A stretch of 64,000 nt of DNA from Luteimonas salinisoli. Lineage in GTDB: Bacteria; Pseudomonadota; Gammaproteobacteria; Xanthomonadales; Xanthomonadaceae. The DNA is taken from the NCBI RefSeq assembly GCF_013425525.1, contig NZ_JACCKA010000073.1:1-64000 (forward strand), in the 5' to 3' direction. Shown here one piece after another: positions 1 to 10,030 of the stretch. Numbering within the stretch: position 1 is the stretch's first letter; the number at the start of each line of letters is the position of its first letter. Made by a program: the position numbers and the translations under genes. Below the pieces are notes generated by a model. It saw only the letters and a program-made list of their open reading frames with translations, made no database searches and was not told the DNA's origin.

Positions 1-1937
1 GCGCCCGCGTGCCCGGCCTGCGCAGCATCCCGCGCGCGCGCCACCGGGTCGCCATGCGGGCGTGCGGCCACCGCTTCGGTCTCGCCCTCCTCGAGCTCCG
101 GCATGGTGCCGAGGATCCAGGCGTCGAAGATCCGGCGCGCGATCGGCGCGGCGGTGACGCCGCCGTAGCCGCCGTGTTCCACCACCACCGCCACCGCGAT
201 GGTCGGCGCGTCCGCCGGCGCGTAGCCGACGAACAGCGCCTGGTGGCGCAGATGGTAGGGCAGCGAGCGCGGATCGGTACGGGCGTTGCCGCGGCGGCCG
301 ACCCGCTGCGCGGTGCCGGTCTTGCCGGCCATGGTGTATTCGGCGCCGCGCGCCAGGGCGGTGGCGGTGCCGCGACCGTGGATGGTGGCGACCATGCCCT
401 CCTGCACCGCACGCAGATGGTCGGGGCTGTCGGTGATGCGCGGCGGGCTGCCCGTGTCGGCGGCGCGCCACGGCTGGTCGTAGCCCTCGCGCATCCCGGA
501 AACCAGCCGCAACGGGTGCAGCTCGCCGCCGTTGGCGATCGCCGCGGTGCCGCGCGCCAGCTGCAGCGCCGTGGCGATCCAGTAGCCCTGGCCGATGCCG
601 GCGATCACGGTCTCGCCCGGATACCAGGGCTCGGGGCTGCGCCCGGCCTTCCACTGCGGCGAGGGCACCACGCCGGCGTTCTCGCCGACCAGGTCGATGC
701 CGGTCGGCTGCCCGAAGCCGTACCGCCCCATGTACTCGGCGAAGCGCGCGATCCCCATCTCGTAGGCGAGCTTGTAGTAGTAGAAGTTGATCGAGCGCGA
801 GATCGAGTCGCGCATGTCCACCCGGCCGGCGCCGCCCGCGGCGTCGCGGTAGCCGCGGCTCTGGCCGGGGATGAAGAACTCGCCGGTCGAGAACACCGTG
901 TCCTCGGGCCGGCGCATGCCGCTGTCGACGCCCGCCAGCGCCACGAACGGCTTGATCGTCGACCCCGGCGGGCCGCCGCCGAGCACGTTGCGGTTGAACA
1001 GCGGCTTGGCCGGGTCGTCCATCAGCCGCCGGTAGTCGGCGTGGGAGATGCCGTTGACGAACAGGTTGGCATCGAAGCTGGGCAGGCTGACCATGCCCAG
1101 CACCTCGCCGCTGGCCGGGTCCACCGCCACGGCAGAGCCGTGCAGGCCGGCGAAGGCGCGCACCATCGCCTGCTGCAGGTGCACGTCGATGCTCAGGCGC
1201 AAGTCGGTGCCGGCGGTCGCCGGCTGCCGGCCGACGGTGTCCAGTTCGCGGCCTTCGACGTTGGTCTCGACCTGCTCGTAGCCGATCGCGCCGCGCAGCA
1301 CGTCCTCGTAGGAGCGCTCCAGGCCGGTGCGGCCGGTATGCGGGAACAGCACGTGGTCGCGGCCGTAGCGGGCCACGTCGTCCTCGTCGGTGCGGCCGAC
1401 GTAGCCGACCACGTGCGCGAACAGCTGCCCGTAGGGGTAACGGCGGTTGAGATAGGGCACCACCTCGACGCCGGGGAAGCGCCAGCGGTCCACCGCGAAG
1501 CGCGCCGCCTCGTGTTCCTCGACCCGCAGCTTCAGGGTGATCGGGCGGAACCCGCGGTTGACCCGGCGCTGCTCGCGGAACCTGGCGATGTCCGCAGGGG
1601 CCAGCGCGAAGATCCGCGACAGCCCGTCGATCAGGGTTTCGGTATCACCGGCATCCTCCGGGGTGACCTCGAGCCGGTAGGCCGGCACGTTGTCGGCGAC
1701 GATCCGGCCCTGGCGGTCGTAGATCAGTCCGCGCCCGGGCACCACCGGCCGCAGCTTGATGCGGTTGGCCTCGGACTGGCGCGCGTAGTCGCTGTACTGC
1801 AGCACCTGCAGCCGGAAATACCAGGCCGCCAGCCCGCCCAGGGCCAGCACCACCGCGATGAAGCCGAGCAGCGCGCGCACGCGGAACTGCGCCGCCTCGG
1901 CCTTCGGGTTGCGCAGCCTGCGGGCGTGGCGGATCAC
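1..1937 (-). CDS. mrdA: Penicillin-binding protein 2 (peptidoglycan transpeptidase), 3' end cut by window
   Basis: This is the elongasome transpeptidase that cross-links peptidoglycan in the lateral wall. Translated from the GTG at 1937 it has a short cytoplasmic N terminus, one membrane anchor (about residues 24-42), a pedestal domain and a transpeptidase domain. The catalytic STIK box places the serine at residue 326, and the KTG triad follows at 539-541; both sit close to the spacing in E. coli PBP2. The frame is open to the window edge and ends in a family-like ARRIFDAW motif plus a polar tail, so only a short C-terminal piece is missing. The GTG lies one base after the mreD stop, so the two are surely co-transcribed and probably translationally coupled. 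No ATG is available nearby, which decides the GTG start. Confidence 0.93.
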   Translation of the reverse strand, partial: MIRHARRLRNPKAEAAQFRVRALLGFIAVVLALGGLAAWYFRLQVLQYSDYARQSEANRIKLRPVVPGRGLIYDRQGRIVADNVPAYRLEVTPEDAGDTETLIDGLSRIFALAPADIARFREQRRVNRGFRPITLKLRVEEHEAARFAVDRWRFPGVEVVPYLNRRYPYGQLFAHVVGYVGRTDEDDVARYGRDHVLFPHTGRTGLERSYEDVLRGAIGYEQVETNVEGRELDTVGRQPATAGTDLRLSIDVHLQQAMVRAFAGLHGSAVAVDPASGEVLGMVSLPSFDANLFVNGISHADYRRLMDDPAKPLFNRNVLGGGPPGSTIKPFVALAGVDSGMRRPEDTVFSTGEFFIPGQSRGYRDAAGGAGRVDMRDSISRSINFYYYKLAYEMGIARFAEYMGRYGFGQPTGIDLVGENAGVVPSPQWKAGRSPEPWYPGETVIAGIGQGYWIATALQLARGTAAIANGGELHPLRLVSGMREGYDQPWRAADTGSPPRITDSPDHLRAVQEGMVATIHGRGTATALARGAEYTMAGKTGTAQRVGRRGNARTDPRSLPYHLRHQALFVGYAPADAPTIAVAVVVEHGGYGGVTAAPIARRIFDAWILGTMPELEEGETEAVAARPHGDPVARARDAAQAGHAG

Positions 1938-1938
1938 C

Positions 1939-2421
1939 TCAGCGGGCCCGTCGGGAACGCCCGATCGCGTCGAGCAGCACGTACAGCGGCGCCCACAGCA
2001 GCATGCCCAGCACCGGCGCGAGCCAGTACATCCACGGCAGTTGCGGCTCGCCCAGGGCGACGTGGATCGCCGCGGCCACCACCCGGTCGTTGAGCAGCAG
2101 GCCGCCGATCGCCAGCGCCTGCTGGGCGATCGGGAAGAAGCGCAGCTGGTTGCGGAAACGCTGCAGGATGAAGGCCATCACCGTCAGCCGCAGCGCCTGC
2201 TCGCCGAGCAGGCCGCCGAAGGCGAGGTCGCCGATCAGCCCCACGGCGAACGCCAGGCCGAGGCCGGCGCGGTCGTGGTCCTCGATCACCCAGTACGCCA
2301 CCACCAGGGCCAGCCAGTAGGGGCGGAACGGCTGCAGCCCCGGCGGCAGCGGCAGCAGCCCGAGCAGCAGCGCGACCAGCACGCTCAGCGGCAGCAGCCA
2401 GGCGCGGGCTGGCCGCTTCAT
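1939..2421 (-). CDS. mreD: Rod shape-determining protein MreD
   Basis: A 160-residue integral membrane protein of the elongasome. It consists of four or five hydrophobic segments with short loops, starting MKRPARAWLLPLSVLV, and matches MreD in length and position. It acts in the inner membrane with MreC, RodA and PBP2 to guide lateral-wall synthesis. Its ATG overlaps the mreC stop codon in an ATGA arrangement, and its stop is one base from the mrdA GTG, so mreC-mreD-mrdA form a tightly coupled unit. Nothing about it looks unusual. Confidence 0.92.
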   Translation of the reverse strand: MKRPARAWLLPLSVLVALLLGLLPLPPGLQPFRPYWLALVVAYWVIEDHDRAGLGLAFAVGLIGDLAFGGLLGEQALRLTVMAFILQRFRNQLRFFPIAQQALAIGGLLLNDRVVAAAIHVALGEPQLPWMYWLAPVLGMLLWAPLYVLLDAIGRSRRAR

Positions 2422-3380
2422 GGCCGACCCTCCGGGGCTGCCGGCGGCTCGGGCAGCGCACCGCCAGCGGCGGGCTCCGCGCCGGCGTCCGCTTCCGCAT
2501 CGCCCGCCGGCCCCCCCGCCCCCCGGTTGCCGATCGCCGGATCCGCGCCCTCCTGCAGCAGCAGCACATCGCGGCCGCGGTCCAGCCGCGCGGCCGGCAC
2601 CACGTCGCCGACCAGGAAGGCGCGGCTGTCGTCGGGCGCGAGCGCGGCGATCCGGCCGACCGGGAAGCCGGGCGGGAAGCGCCCGCCCAGTCCAGACGTG
2701 ACCAGCTCGTCGCCGACCTCGACGTCGCTCGACAGCGGTACGTTCGGCACCCGCAGCCGGTCGCTGCGCCCCTGGCCGTAGACCACCAGCCGCACCCCGG
2801 TGCGCGCCACCACCACCGGGACCGCGTGGTCGGGGTCGGTCAGCAGCAGCACCGTGGCGGTGGTGGGGGTGGTCTCGATGATCTGCCCGACCACGCCTCC
2901 GGCGTCGATCACGCACTGGCCGATGGTGACGCCCTGGCGCGCGCCGGCGCTGAGCATCACCCGCTGGCGGGTGGGATCGAGGTCGACGTCGAGGATCGGC
3001 GCCAGGCGCACATCGAGGCCGCCGCGCTCGGCCGAGCCGAGCAGGCCGCGCAGGCGCGCGTTCTCGGTGGCGGCCACCTGCAGCCGCGCCAGGCGGGCGC
3101 GGCTGACCAGCAGCTCGTTGCGCAGGCGGCGGTTGTCATCGGCCAGCAGGGCGCGGGTCACGGCGTCCTCGCGCACGTTGCGGCCCAGTCGCGACGGCAG
3201 GCCCGCCAGCCACCAGACCGGCTGCATCGCCACCGAGGCGTAGCCGCGCACGCGGTCGAGCCAGTCGCCGCGGTGGTCGGCGACGATCAGGGCGATGGCG
3301 ATCGCCAGGTAGGCCAGCAGCCGCAGGGTTCCAGCGACATCGCCGGGGCGGGACGCGGCAGGACTGGCGTAGGAGGGCAT
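2418..3380 (-). CDS. mreC: Rod shape-determining protein MreC
   Basis: A 320-residue bitopic inner-membrane protein. A membrane segment lies at about residues 20-38, followed by a coiled-coil stretch (about 70-110, with ENARLRGLL) and the beta-rich periplasmic domain typical of MreC, including the GVVGQI and TDPDHAVPV stretches. The last 40 or so residues are an Ala/Pro/Glu-rich, low-complexity tail that is probably disordered. MreC links the MreB filament to PBP2 in the periplasm. It is separated from mreB by 160 bases that contain a repeat array rather than being closely packed, so mreC-mreD-mrdA may have a transcript level different from mreB. Confidence 0.93.
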   Translation of the reverse strand: MPSYASPAASRPGDVAGTLRLLAYLAIAIALIVADHRGDWLDRVRGYASVAMQPVWWLAGLPSRLGRNVREDAVTRALLADDNRRLRNELLVSRARLARLQVAATENARLRGLLGSAERGGLDVRLAPILDVDLDPTRQRVMLSAGARQGVTIGQCVIDAGGVVGQIIETTPTTATVLLLTDPDHAVPVVVARTGVRLVVYGQGRSDRLRVPNVPLSSDVEVGDELVTSGLGGRFPPGFPVGRIAALAPDDSRAFLVGDVVPAARLDRGRDVLLLQEGADPAIGNRGAGGPAGDAEADAGAEPAAGGALPEPPAAPEGRP

Positions 3381-3390
3381 TGAGGGCCGT

Positions 3391-3536
3391 GATTGGTGAT
3401 TCGTGATTGGTATTCGTCAGGAGCAGCCGTCCGCGCGGCGGCTCACGGCGAACTCAGCTCAAGCATAGGGCTTTGCGAATCACGAATCACGAATCACGAA
3501 CTACGAATCACCATCACCAATCACGAATCACCAATC
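3391..3536. repeat. Inverted repeat array between mreB and mreC
   Basis: The 20 bases at 3391-3410 are the exact reverse complement of 3517-3536, so the transcript can form a perfect 20-bp stem. Each arm is itself built from short direct repeats of the GATTCGTGATTGGTGATT type. The right arm continues leftwards to about 3477 as a degenerate tandem array of GAATCAC units. The element fills the mreB-mreC gap and is more AT-rich than its surroundings. Similar GATTCG/GATTGG extragenic arrays are, as far as I recall, common in Xanthomonadaceae; a role as a transcript attenuator or stabiliser is inference. Confidence 0.8.
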
Positions 3537-3540
3537 CCGG

Positions 3541-5007
<1,467 letters not shown>

Positions 5008-5940
5008 ATGTCCGTCCTGATCTGCGGTTCCCTGGCCTACGACACCATCATGGTGTTCCCCGACCAGTTCAAGAACCACATCCTCCCGGACAAGGTCCAT
5101 ATTCTCAACGTCTCGTTCCTGGTGCCGCGGATGCGTCGCGAGTTCGGGGGCTGCGCCGGCAATATCGCCTATAACCTCAAGCTGCTCGGCGGCGAGCCCA
5201 TCCCGATGGCTACCGTCGGCCAGGATTTCGGCCCCTACCGGGAATGGTTCGAGGAGATGGAGATCCGCCTGGACCAGGTGAAGGTGATCGAAGAGCTGTT
5301 CACCCCGCAGGCGTTCATCACCACCGACCACGACAACAACCAGATCACCGCCTTCCATCCCGGGGCGATGATGCGCAGCTACGAAAACCACGTGAAGCAG
5401 GTGGAGGGCGTGAAGTTCGGCATCGTCAGCCCGGACGGGCGCGAGGGCATGCTGCAGAACGCCGAGGAATTCGCCGAGGCCGGCATCCCCTTCATCTTCG
5501 ACCCCGGCCAGGCCATGCCGCTGTTCAACGGCGACGAGCTGCGTGCGTTCATCGACAAGGCCGACTACGTCACCGTCAACGACTACGAGTCCAACCTGCT
5601 GCAGGAGCGCACCGGCTGGAGCGAGGAACAGATCGCCGGCAAGGTGAAGGCCTACATCGCCACCCGCGGCCCCAAGGGCGCGATCATCCGCGCCGGCGAC
5701 AAGGTCTACGACATCCCGCCCGCGCACGAGCGCCGGGTCACCGACCCCACCGGCTGCGGCGATGCCTTCCGCGCCGGGCTGATCTTCGGCATCACCGGCG
5801 GCTACGACTGGATGACCACCGGCCGCATCGGCAACCTGATGGGGGCGCTGAAGGTGGAGCACCCCGGCACCCAGAACCAGCGCTTCGACTACGACGACTT
5901 CGCCGGCCAGTTCCGCCAGCAGTTCGGCTACGCGCTGTAG
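5008..5940 (+). CDS. PfkB-family carbohydrate/nucleoside kinase (adenosine-kinase type)
   Basis: A 310-residue ribokinase-fold kinase that transfers the ATP gamma-phosphate to a sugar or nucleoside hydroxyl. The first PfkB signature is the FGGCAGNIAYNL stretch at residues 46-57. The second is DPTGCGDAFRAGL at 246-258, in which D252 is the expected catalytic base and the GCG forms the anion hole. The N-terminal SLAYDTIM and overall layout resemble adenosine kinases and archaeal broad-range nucleoside kinases more than ribokinase; the substrate cannot be settled by reading. It is a single gene, convergent with the thioredoxin gene at 6014. Product class is confident, substrate is not. Confidence 0.88.
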   Translation: MSVLICGSLAYDTIMVFPDQFKNHILPDKVHILNVSFLVPRMRREFGGCAGNIAYNLKLLGGEPIPMATVGQDFGPYREWFEEMEIRLDQVKVIEELFTPQAFITTDHDNNQITAFHPGAMMRSYENHVKQVEGVKFGIVSPDGREGMLQNAEEFAEAGIPFIFDPGQAMPLFNGDELRAFIDKADYVTVNDYESNLLQERTGWSEEQIAGKVKAYIATRGPKGAIIRAGDKVYDIPPAHERRVTDPTGCGDAFRAGLIFGITGGYDWMTTGRIGNLMGALKVEHPGTQNQRFDYDDFAGQFRQQFGYAL

Positions 5941-6013
5941 GAGCCGGAAGCCACCACGGCCAGCCATGCACCACGGGTGCATGGTCCGCTCGCGTGGGGC
6001 GCCGCAATCAGCT

Positions 6014-7174
6014 TCACCTTTCCCGGCCTTCGCGCCTGTAGTGGGCCAGCGTCCGTTCCAGCTCCTCGGCCGTCTCGGCCGGCATCTCGCCGATTTCGCG
6101 TCCCAGCTCGATCGCGCGCTCCTGCGCTGCGATCGCCCGGTCGAGGTCGCCGAGCCGGTATCGCGCCTGCGCGAGCGCGAGCCAGTCCAGCATGCCGTCC
6201 GGATCGCCGGCCAGCGACGCCTGCAGGTAGTCGACCGCACGCTCGTATGCCTGGCCGGACAGGCCCTGCTCCCGCGCGATCGTCCGGCCGACCGTCCCCG
6301 AGGCCCGGGGCGCGGGAGCGGCGTCGGCGATTTCGCCGGCCCTTGCCTGCCGCACATGGCGATCGGCGAACGCCAGGGCCTCGCCCTCGTCGACATGCAG
6401 CATGGCCGCCAGCCGTTCCGCGAAGAGCCTGGCTTCGTACCGCGAATCGTGCGCCACGATCCTGTCCGCCTCGGCCAGTACCCCGCGATGATCTCCCCGG
6501 TCGCGCGCCTGGTGCAACGGCGCCAGCAAGGCCCGGTCCTTCAGGTACCACCGGGTCTGCTCGTTCACCTGCGCCTGCACGCTCCGCGCCGCTGCGAGGT
6601 CGCTGGTCCCCGCGAGCGCATCTTCGAGCGCCTGCTCGAAGGTGTAGGAGGCCTGCTGGTCGAGCGGGAAACCGACGTAGGCCAGCCTCCCGTCCCGGCC
6701 GATGATGAAGGCGGTGGGAATGGCGTAGGTGCCCGCGGCGGACATCCAGGCCTCGAACATGGTTTTCCGCTCCGGATCGTCCATCGCCACGATGTAGTCC
6801 ATCTGGTCGCCCCGGCGCTCCACGAGGTCCGCCACCGCCCCTGCATCGGCCTCGCCGTGCTCGGCCTCGCGGACGTTGACGCCGACCACCGTCAGCCTGC
6901 CCGCGTGCCTGCGGGCCAGCTCGCTCAACTGCGCCATCGATTCCCGGGAGGCCCCGCACCAGGTCGCGAAGAACTTGACCACGTAGACGTGCCCGGGCCT
7001 GAATTCGACGACCGGCCCGCCCTTGATCCAGGCGGCCATCGGCGCCAGCGCCGGCGGGCTGTCGCCGACGACGAAGGTCGGCGCGGCCGCCGCGGCGGCC
7101 GCGGGCGGCGCCCAGCCGGACAGTGCCAGGCATGCGGCCAGGCCCAGCGCGTACCACAGGCTCCTCGCGTCCAT
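6014..7174 (-). CDS. Exported thioredoxin-like (TlpA/ResA type) protein with TPR-like C terminus
   Basis: A 386-residue secreted or periplasmic protein. A signal peptide covers about residues 1-30 (hydrophobic core plus an alanine-rich stretch), a TlpA-like thioredoxin fold covers about 33-175, and helical TPR-like repeats fill about 215-380 (for example LAQARYRLGDLDRAIAAQERAIELG). The active-site motif is WCGAS, with C73 followed by S76, so the second cysteine of the usual CxxC pair is missing; the cis-proline loop AIPTAF is present. A one-cysteine thioredoxin would fit isomerase- or glutathione-type chemistry rather than dithiol reduction (inference). The ATG at 7174 is preferred over 7246 because the signal peptide starts there. 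It begins 7 bases after the TonB receptor stop, so it is in the same transcript. Confidence 0.82.
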   Translation of the reverse strand: MDARSLWYALGLAACLALSGWAPPAAAAAAAPTFVVGDSPPALAPMAAWIKGGPVVEFRPGHVYVVKFFATWCGASRESMAQLSELARRHAGRLTVVGVNVREAEHGEADAGAVADLVERRGDQMDYIVAMDDPERKTMFEAWMSAAGTYAIPTAFIIGRDGRLAYVGFPLDQQASYTFEQALEDALAGTSDLAAARSVQAQVNEQTRWYLKDRALLAPLHQARDRGDHRGVLAEADRIVAHDSRYEARLFAERLAAMLHVDEGEALAFADRHVRQARAGEIADAAPAPRASGTVGRTIAREQGLSGQAYERAVDYLQASLAGDPDGMLDWLALAQARYRLGDLDRAIAAQERAIELGREIGEMPAETAEELERTLAHYRREGRER

Positions 7175-7181
7175 CGCCCGC

Positions 7182-9854
7182 CTACCAGCGCTTGGCGACC
7201 TGCAGGGAGACCATGCGGCCCAGAGGGCTCGCGTTGGCAGCGTCATAGTTGGATCCTCCGCCTCCGAACTCGACGTAGGGCGGCTGTTCGTCGAGCAGGT
7301 TGGTCGCGGTGAACGACAGGGACAGGCCGTCCGTCAGCCCTCTCGCGTCCGCGTCGAACGTGTAGCGGGCGACGAGATCGACCGTGACATAGGCATCGAC
7401 GGGACGGTCAACCAGCCCCGAGGTGTCGGTGTAGGAATGGGTGTAGTTGACGTGCACATCGCTCGAAAGGCCGTCGCGCGACCAGGACAACAGCCCCCTG
7501 GCGCGCAGCTTCGGCGGGTTCGCGAACGTTCCCGCCAGGTCGTAGGGGAGCGCGGAGGGCGAGACGCGGTTGAGCATTCGGCGGATGTAGTTGGCGTTCA
7601 ACCCGACTTCGAACCGGTTGTCGCCGCGGCGGAACGGGTAGTCGATGCCCAGGTCGAAGCCGCTGACATCGACGCGGTCGGCGTTGGTCCACAGGTAGCT
7701 GTACGCGGCGGTGGCCTGGCTCAGCGGATCCGGCCCGAACAACCCCGAAGTGGCGTCCACCAGGAAGACCCCGCGGGCGACGCGTTCCTCGACCAGCGCG
7801 CGCAACTCCGCAGGCGAATCGTAGAAGCGCACGAAGGACTGCAGTTCTGGATTGCTCAGCGCGCCCCGGTCGAACGGGGGAAGGATGATGCGGTCGGAGT
7901 AGGCGATGTCGTAGTAGGTCAGCGCGACCGCGAGGCCCGGTGCGGACGGCGGTTTCCAGTCGAGTCCGAAGGTCCAGTTGTCCGACTCCTCGGGGCGCAG
8001 GTCCTCCGAACCCAGCCACATCACCACGGGCACCAGGTCGGTTCCGTCGGCCGCGTAGAACGGCAGGATCTCGATCCCGAAGAGTCCCTGCTCGCCGAAG
8101 CGGGCCTCCTCGCCGATCGAAGGCGCCCGGAACGAGGTGCTGTAGCTCGAGCGCAGGGTCAGCCCGGAGATGGGCGACCACGACAGCCCGATCCGCGGGT
8201 TGCGGGTGCTGCCGAAGTCGGAATAGTCGTCGTAGCGCCCGGCGATGGACAGGTCCAGGCGGCGGATGCCGGGGATCGCGTTGTCGCTGCCCACCAGCGG
8301 CAGGTGGAGCTCGGCGAACCCGGCGACGCTGTCGCGGCCCAGCGCCTGGTACAGATCGTAGAAATCGATCCGCCGGGAGTACTTCTCCTCCTTGTACGAG
8401 ACACCCAGGGCGAGCTTGGCCGGCCCGGCCGGAAGGTCGAACACGGAACCGGTGGCCCGCAGCTCGGCGCCCCACTGGTCCTGGGTCCGCAGCTGGGCAT
8501 AGTCGAAATTCGGCGCCCCATCCGGCGTATAGGCGAACAGGCGGTTCCTGGCGTCCTCGTCGCTGGCGAAAGCGTCCACCGAGAACGTCCAGTCGCCGAA
8601 TGCCCGGTACTCGAGCCCCAGGGCCGCGTTCCTGCGCGTGGGCCTGATGAAACTCTCGCTGCGGGCGACGCCGGTGGACACCGAATAGCGCTCGGCCTCG
8701 GAATACTGGATGTCGGCCTGCAGCGACAGCGCCTCGCCGATGCGCTGGCGGCCCGAGAACACGAGGCTGGTCAGCCTGTTGGAAGGAAATATCGAGGTCG
8801 GCGGGGGCACGTTGGCGGTGAAGCCGCGCTCGCTCGCGAGCAGATGGCCCTGGTGCAGGTATTCCGCGCCCAGCATCATGCTGCCGCCGCTCCACTGCCA
8901 GCCGTGATTGTGCGAGAGGCGATATTCGTCGCGCCCGCCTTCGGTGGTGAACCCATAGCTCGCCCGCGTCTCCGCGCCGTCGTAGTCCGACTTCAGGATC
9001 ACGTTCACCACCCCGGCGACCGCATCGGCGCCATAGATGGCCGAGGCGCCGTCGGTGAGGACTTCGATGCGCTCGATGGCGTCGATCGGGATCATCGAGA
9101 TATCGGTGAAGGTGCCGGCCGACGACGCCGCGACGCGCCGGCCGTTGATCAGCAGCAGCGTCGCCCTCGACCCCAGGCCGCGCAGGTTGACGCCGGAGCC
9201 GGCCGTGGCGTTGAAGCCGCGCTGCGAGCCGACGCTCATGTTGACGTCGGCCGATGCGCCCGCCTCCCCGCCGCGGAAGTTCTGCGGCAAGGACTGCATC
9301 AGCTGCTCGGTGCTGGAATAGCCGCTCGCGCGGATGTCCTCGGCGTCCAGGATCAGCACCGGGGCGCCGGCGGGGGCCACGTCGTGGATGTTGGTCCCCG
9401 TCACCACGATGGTCTCCCACTGCGCAACCCGGCCGGAGGCCGCCGGCGGCGGCTGCGCCGGCCCCACCATCCACACCCCGCGGACACCACGAGTGAAGAC
9501 GGCGCCGGAGCCTTCCAGCAGCCGCCGCAGCGCCTCCTCCGGGAGATAGTCGCCGGACAGCCCGCTGCTGGTCTTCCCCGCCAATGCGGCGCCGTCGAAG
9601 GACACCTGTTGCCGCGAGGCGCGCGCGAAGGCCTGCAGGGCATCGCCCAGCGGCTGGGCGGGGATGTCAAACCGGTAGGCGACTTCTTCCGCCCGGGGCG
9701 CCGCTAGGTCCTCCGCCACCTGCGCATTCGCCGCGCCCGCCGATCCGAGCGCGACCAGCACGACGGCGGCAAGCGCGCCGGGCGCGAACCGGCCGGACGG
9801 TCCGGCGATCGTGCGGCCTTTCCCTGGACATTGGCGATGGCGCTCTCTCGTCAT
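7182..9854 (-). CDS. TonB-dependent outer-membrane receptor with N-terminal STN domain
   Basis: An 890-residue outer-membrane transporter. It has a signal peptide ending near AGAANAQ, then an STN (secretin/TonB N-terminal) signalling domain beginning FDIPAQPLGDALQAFA, a TonB box-like ETIVVTG, a plug domain (LRGLGSRATLLLINGRR, ADAVAGVVNVILK) and a large beta-barrel ending in the aromatic-terminal LQVAKRW. The STN domain is the part that contacts a FecR anti-sigma, and fecR and fecI homologues lie just upstream, so substrate binding probably signals back to them. The cargo is unknown: no haem or siderophore-specific motif was recognised. The start at 9854 (MTRERHRQ) is preferred because upstream residues are low complexity and would overlap the promoter. 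The thioredoxin gene follows immediately. Confidence 0.92.
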   Translation of the reverse strand: MTRERHRQCPGKGRTIAGPSGRFAPGALAAVVLVALGSAGAANAQVAEDLAAPRAEEVAYRFDIPAQPLGDALQAFARASRQQVSFDGAALAGKTSSGLSGDYLPEEALRRLLEGSGAVFTRGVRGVWMVGPAQPPPAASGRVAQWETIVVTGTNIHDVAPAGAPVLILDAEDIRASGYSSTEQLMQSLPQNFRGGEAGASADVNMSVGSQRGFNATAGSGVNLRGLGSRATLLLINGRRVAASSAGTFTDISMIPIDAIERIEVLTDGASAIYGADAVAGVVNVILKSDYDGAETRASYGFTTEGGRDEYRLSHNHGWQWSGGSMMLGAEYLHQGHLLASERGFTANVPPPTSIFPSNRLTSLVFSGRQRIGEALSLQADIQYSEAERYSVSTGVARSESFIRPTRRNAALGLEYRAFGDWTFSVDAFASDEDARNRLFAYTPDGAPNFDYAQLRTQDQWGAELRATGSVFDLPAGPAKLALGVSYKEEKYSRRIDFYDLYQALGRDSVAGFAELHLPLVGSDNAIPGIRRLDLSIAGRYDDYSDFGSTRNPRIGLSWSPISGLTLRSSYSTSFRAPSIGEEARFGEQGLFGIEILPFYAADGTDLVPVVMWLGSEDLRPEESDNWTFGLDWKPPSAPGLAVALTYYDIAYSDRIILPPFDRGALSNPELQSFVRFYDSPAELRALVEERVARGVFLVDATSGLFGPDPLSQATAAYSYLWTNADRVDVSGFDLGIDYPFRRGDNRFEVGLNANYIRRMLNRVSPSALPYDLAGTFANPPKLRARGLLSWSRDGLSSDVHVNYTHSYTDTSGLVDRPVDAYVTVDLVARYTFDADARGLTDGLSLSFTATNLLDEQPPYVEFGGGGSNYDAANASPLGRMVSLQVAKRW

Positions 9855-9886
9855 TGCGATGACCACTCGATGATCCGGAACGATGG

Positions 9887-9916
9887 GTAAGACGCACCAG
9901 GAAGAAAAGTCCGTCA
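9887..9916 (-). promoter_or_regulatory. ECF (FecI-type) promoter of the TonB receptor gene
   Basis: On the minus strand the sequence reads TGAC, 12 bases, then CTGGTGCGTCTTAC, ending about 30 bases before the receptor ATG at 9854. The same arrangement with the same spacing occurs upstream of the sigma-factor gene at 11627-11656. CGTC-type -10 elements are typical of ECF sigma factors, so I read TGAC as part of the -35 and CGTCTTAC as the -10. Autoregulated recognition by the adjacent sigma factor is an inference. Confidence 0.72.
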
Positions 9917-10030
9917 GCCGCACGCGCCCGGTGCCCGCGTCCGCGCCCCTTCGTGCGTGCGATGCGGCGGGCGCTGGCCGTCGCTCTACGGACGCCGACA
10001 GGCCTCGATCCGTACGTCGGCCGCGCCTGG

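Noticed and set aside
9-2093. Long open frame on the plus strand across mrdA
   Set aside because: It is antisense to a clear PBP2 with all active-site motifs; its composition is His/Arg/Ala-rich as expected of a shadow in high-GC DNA.
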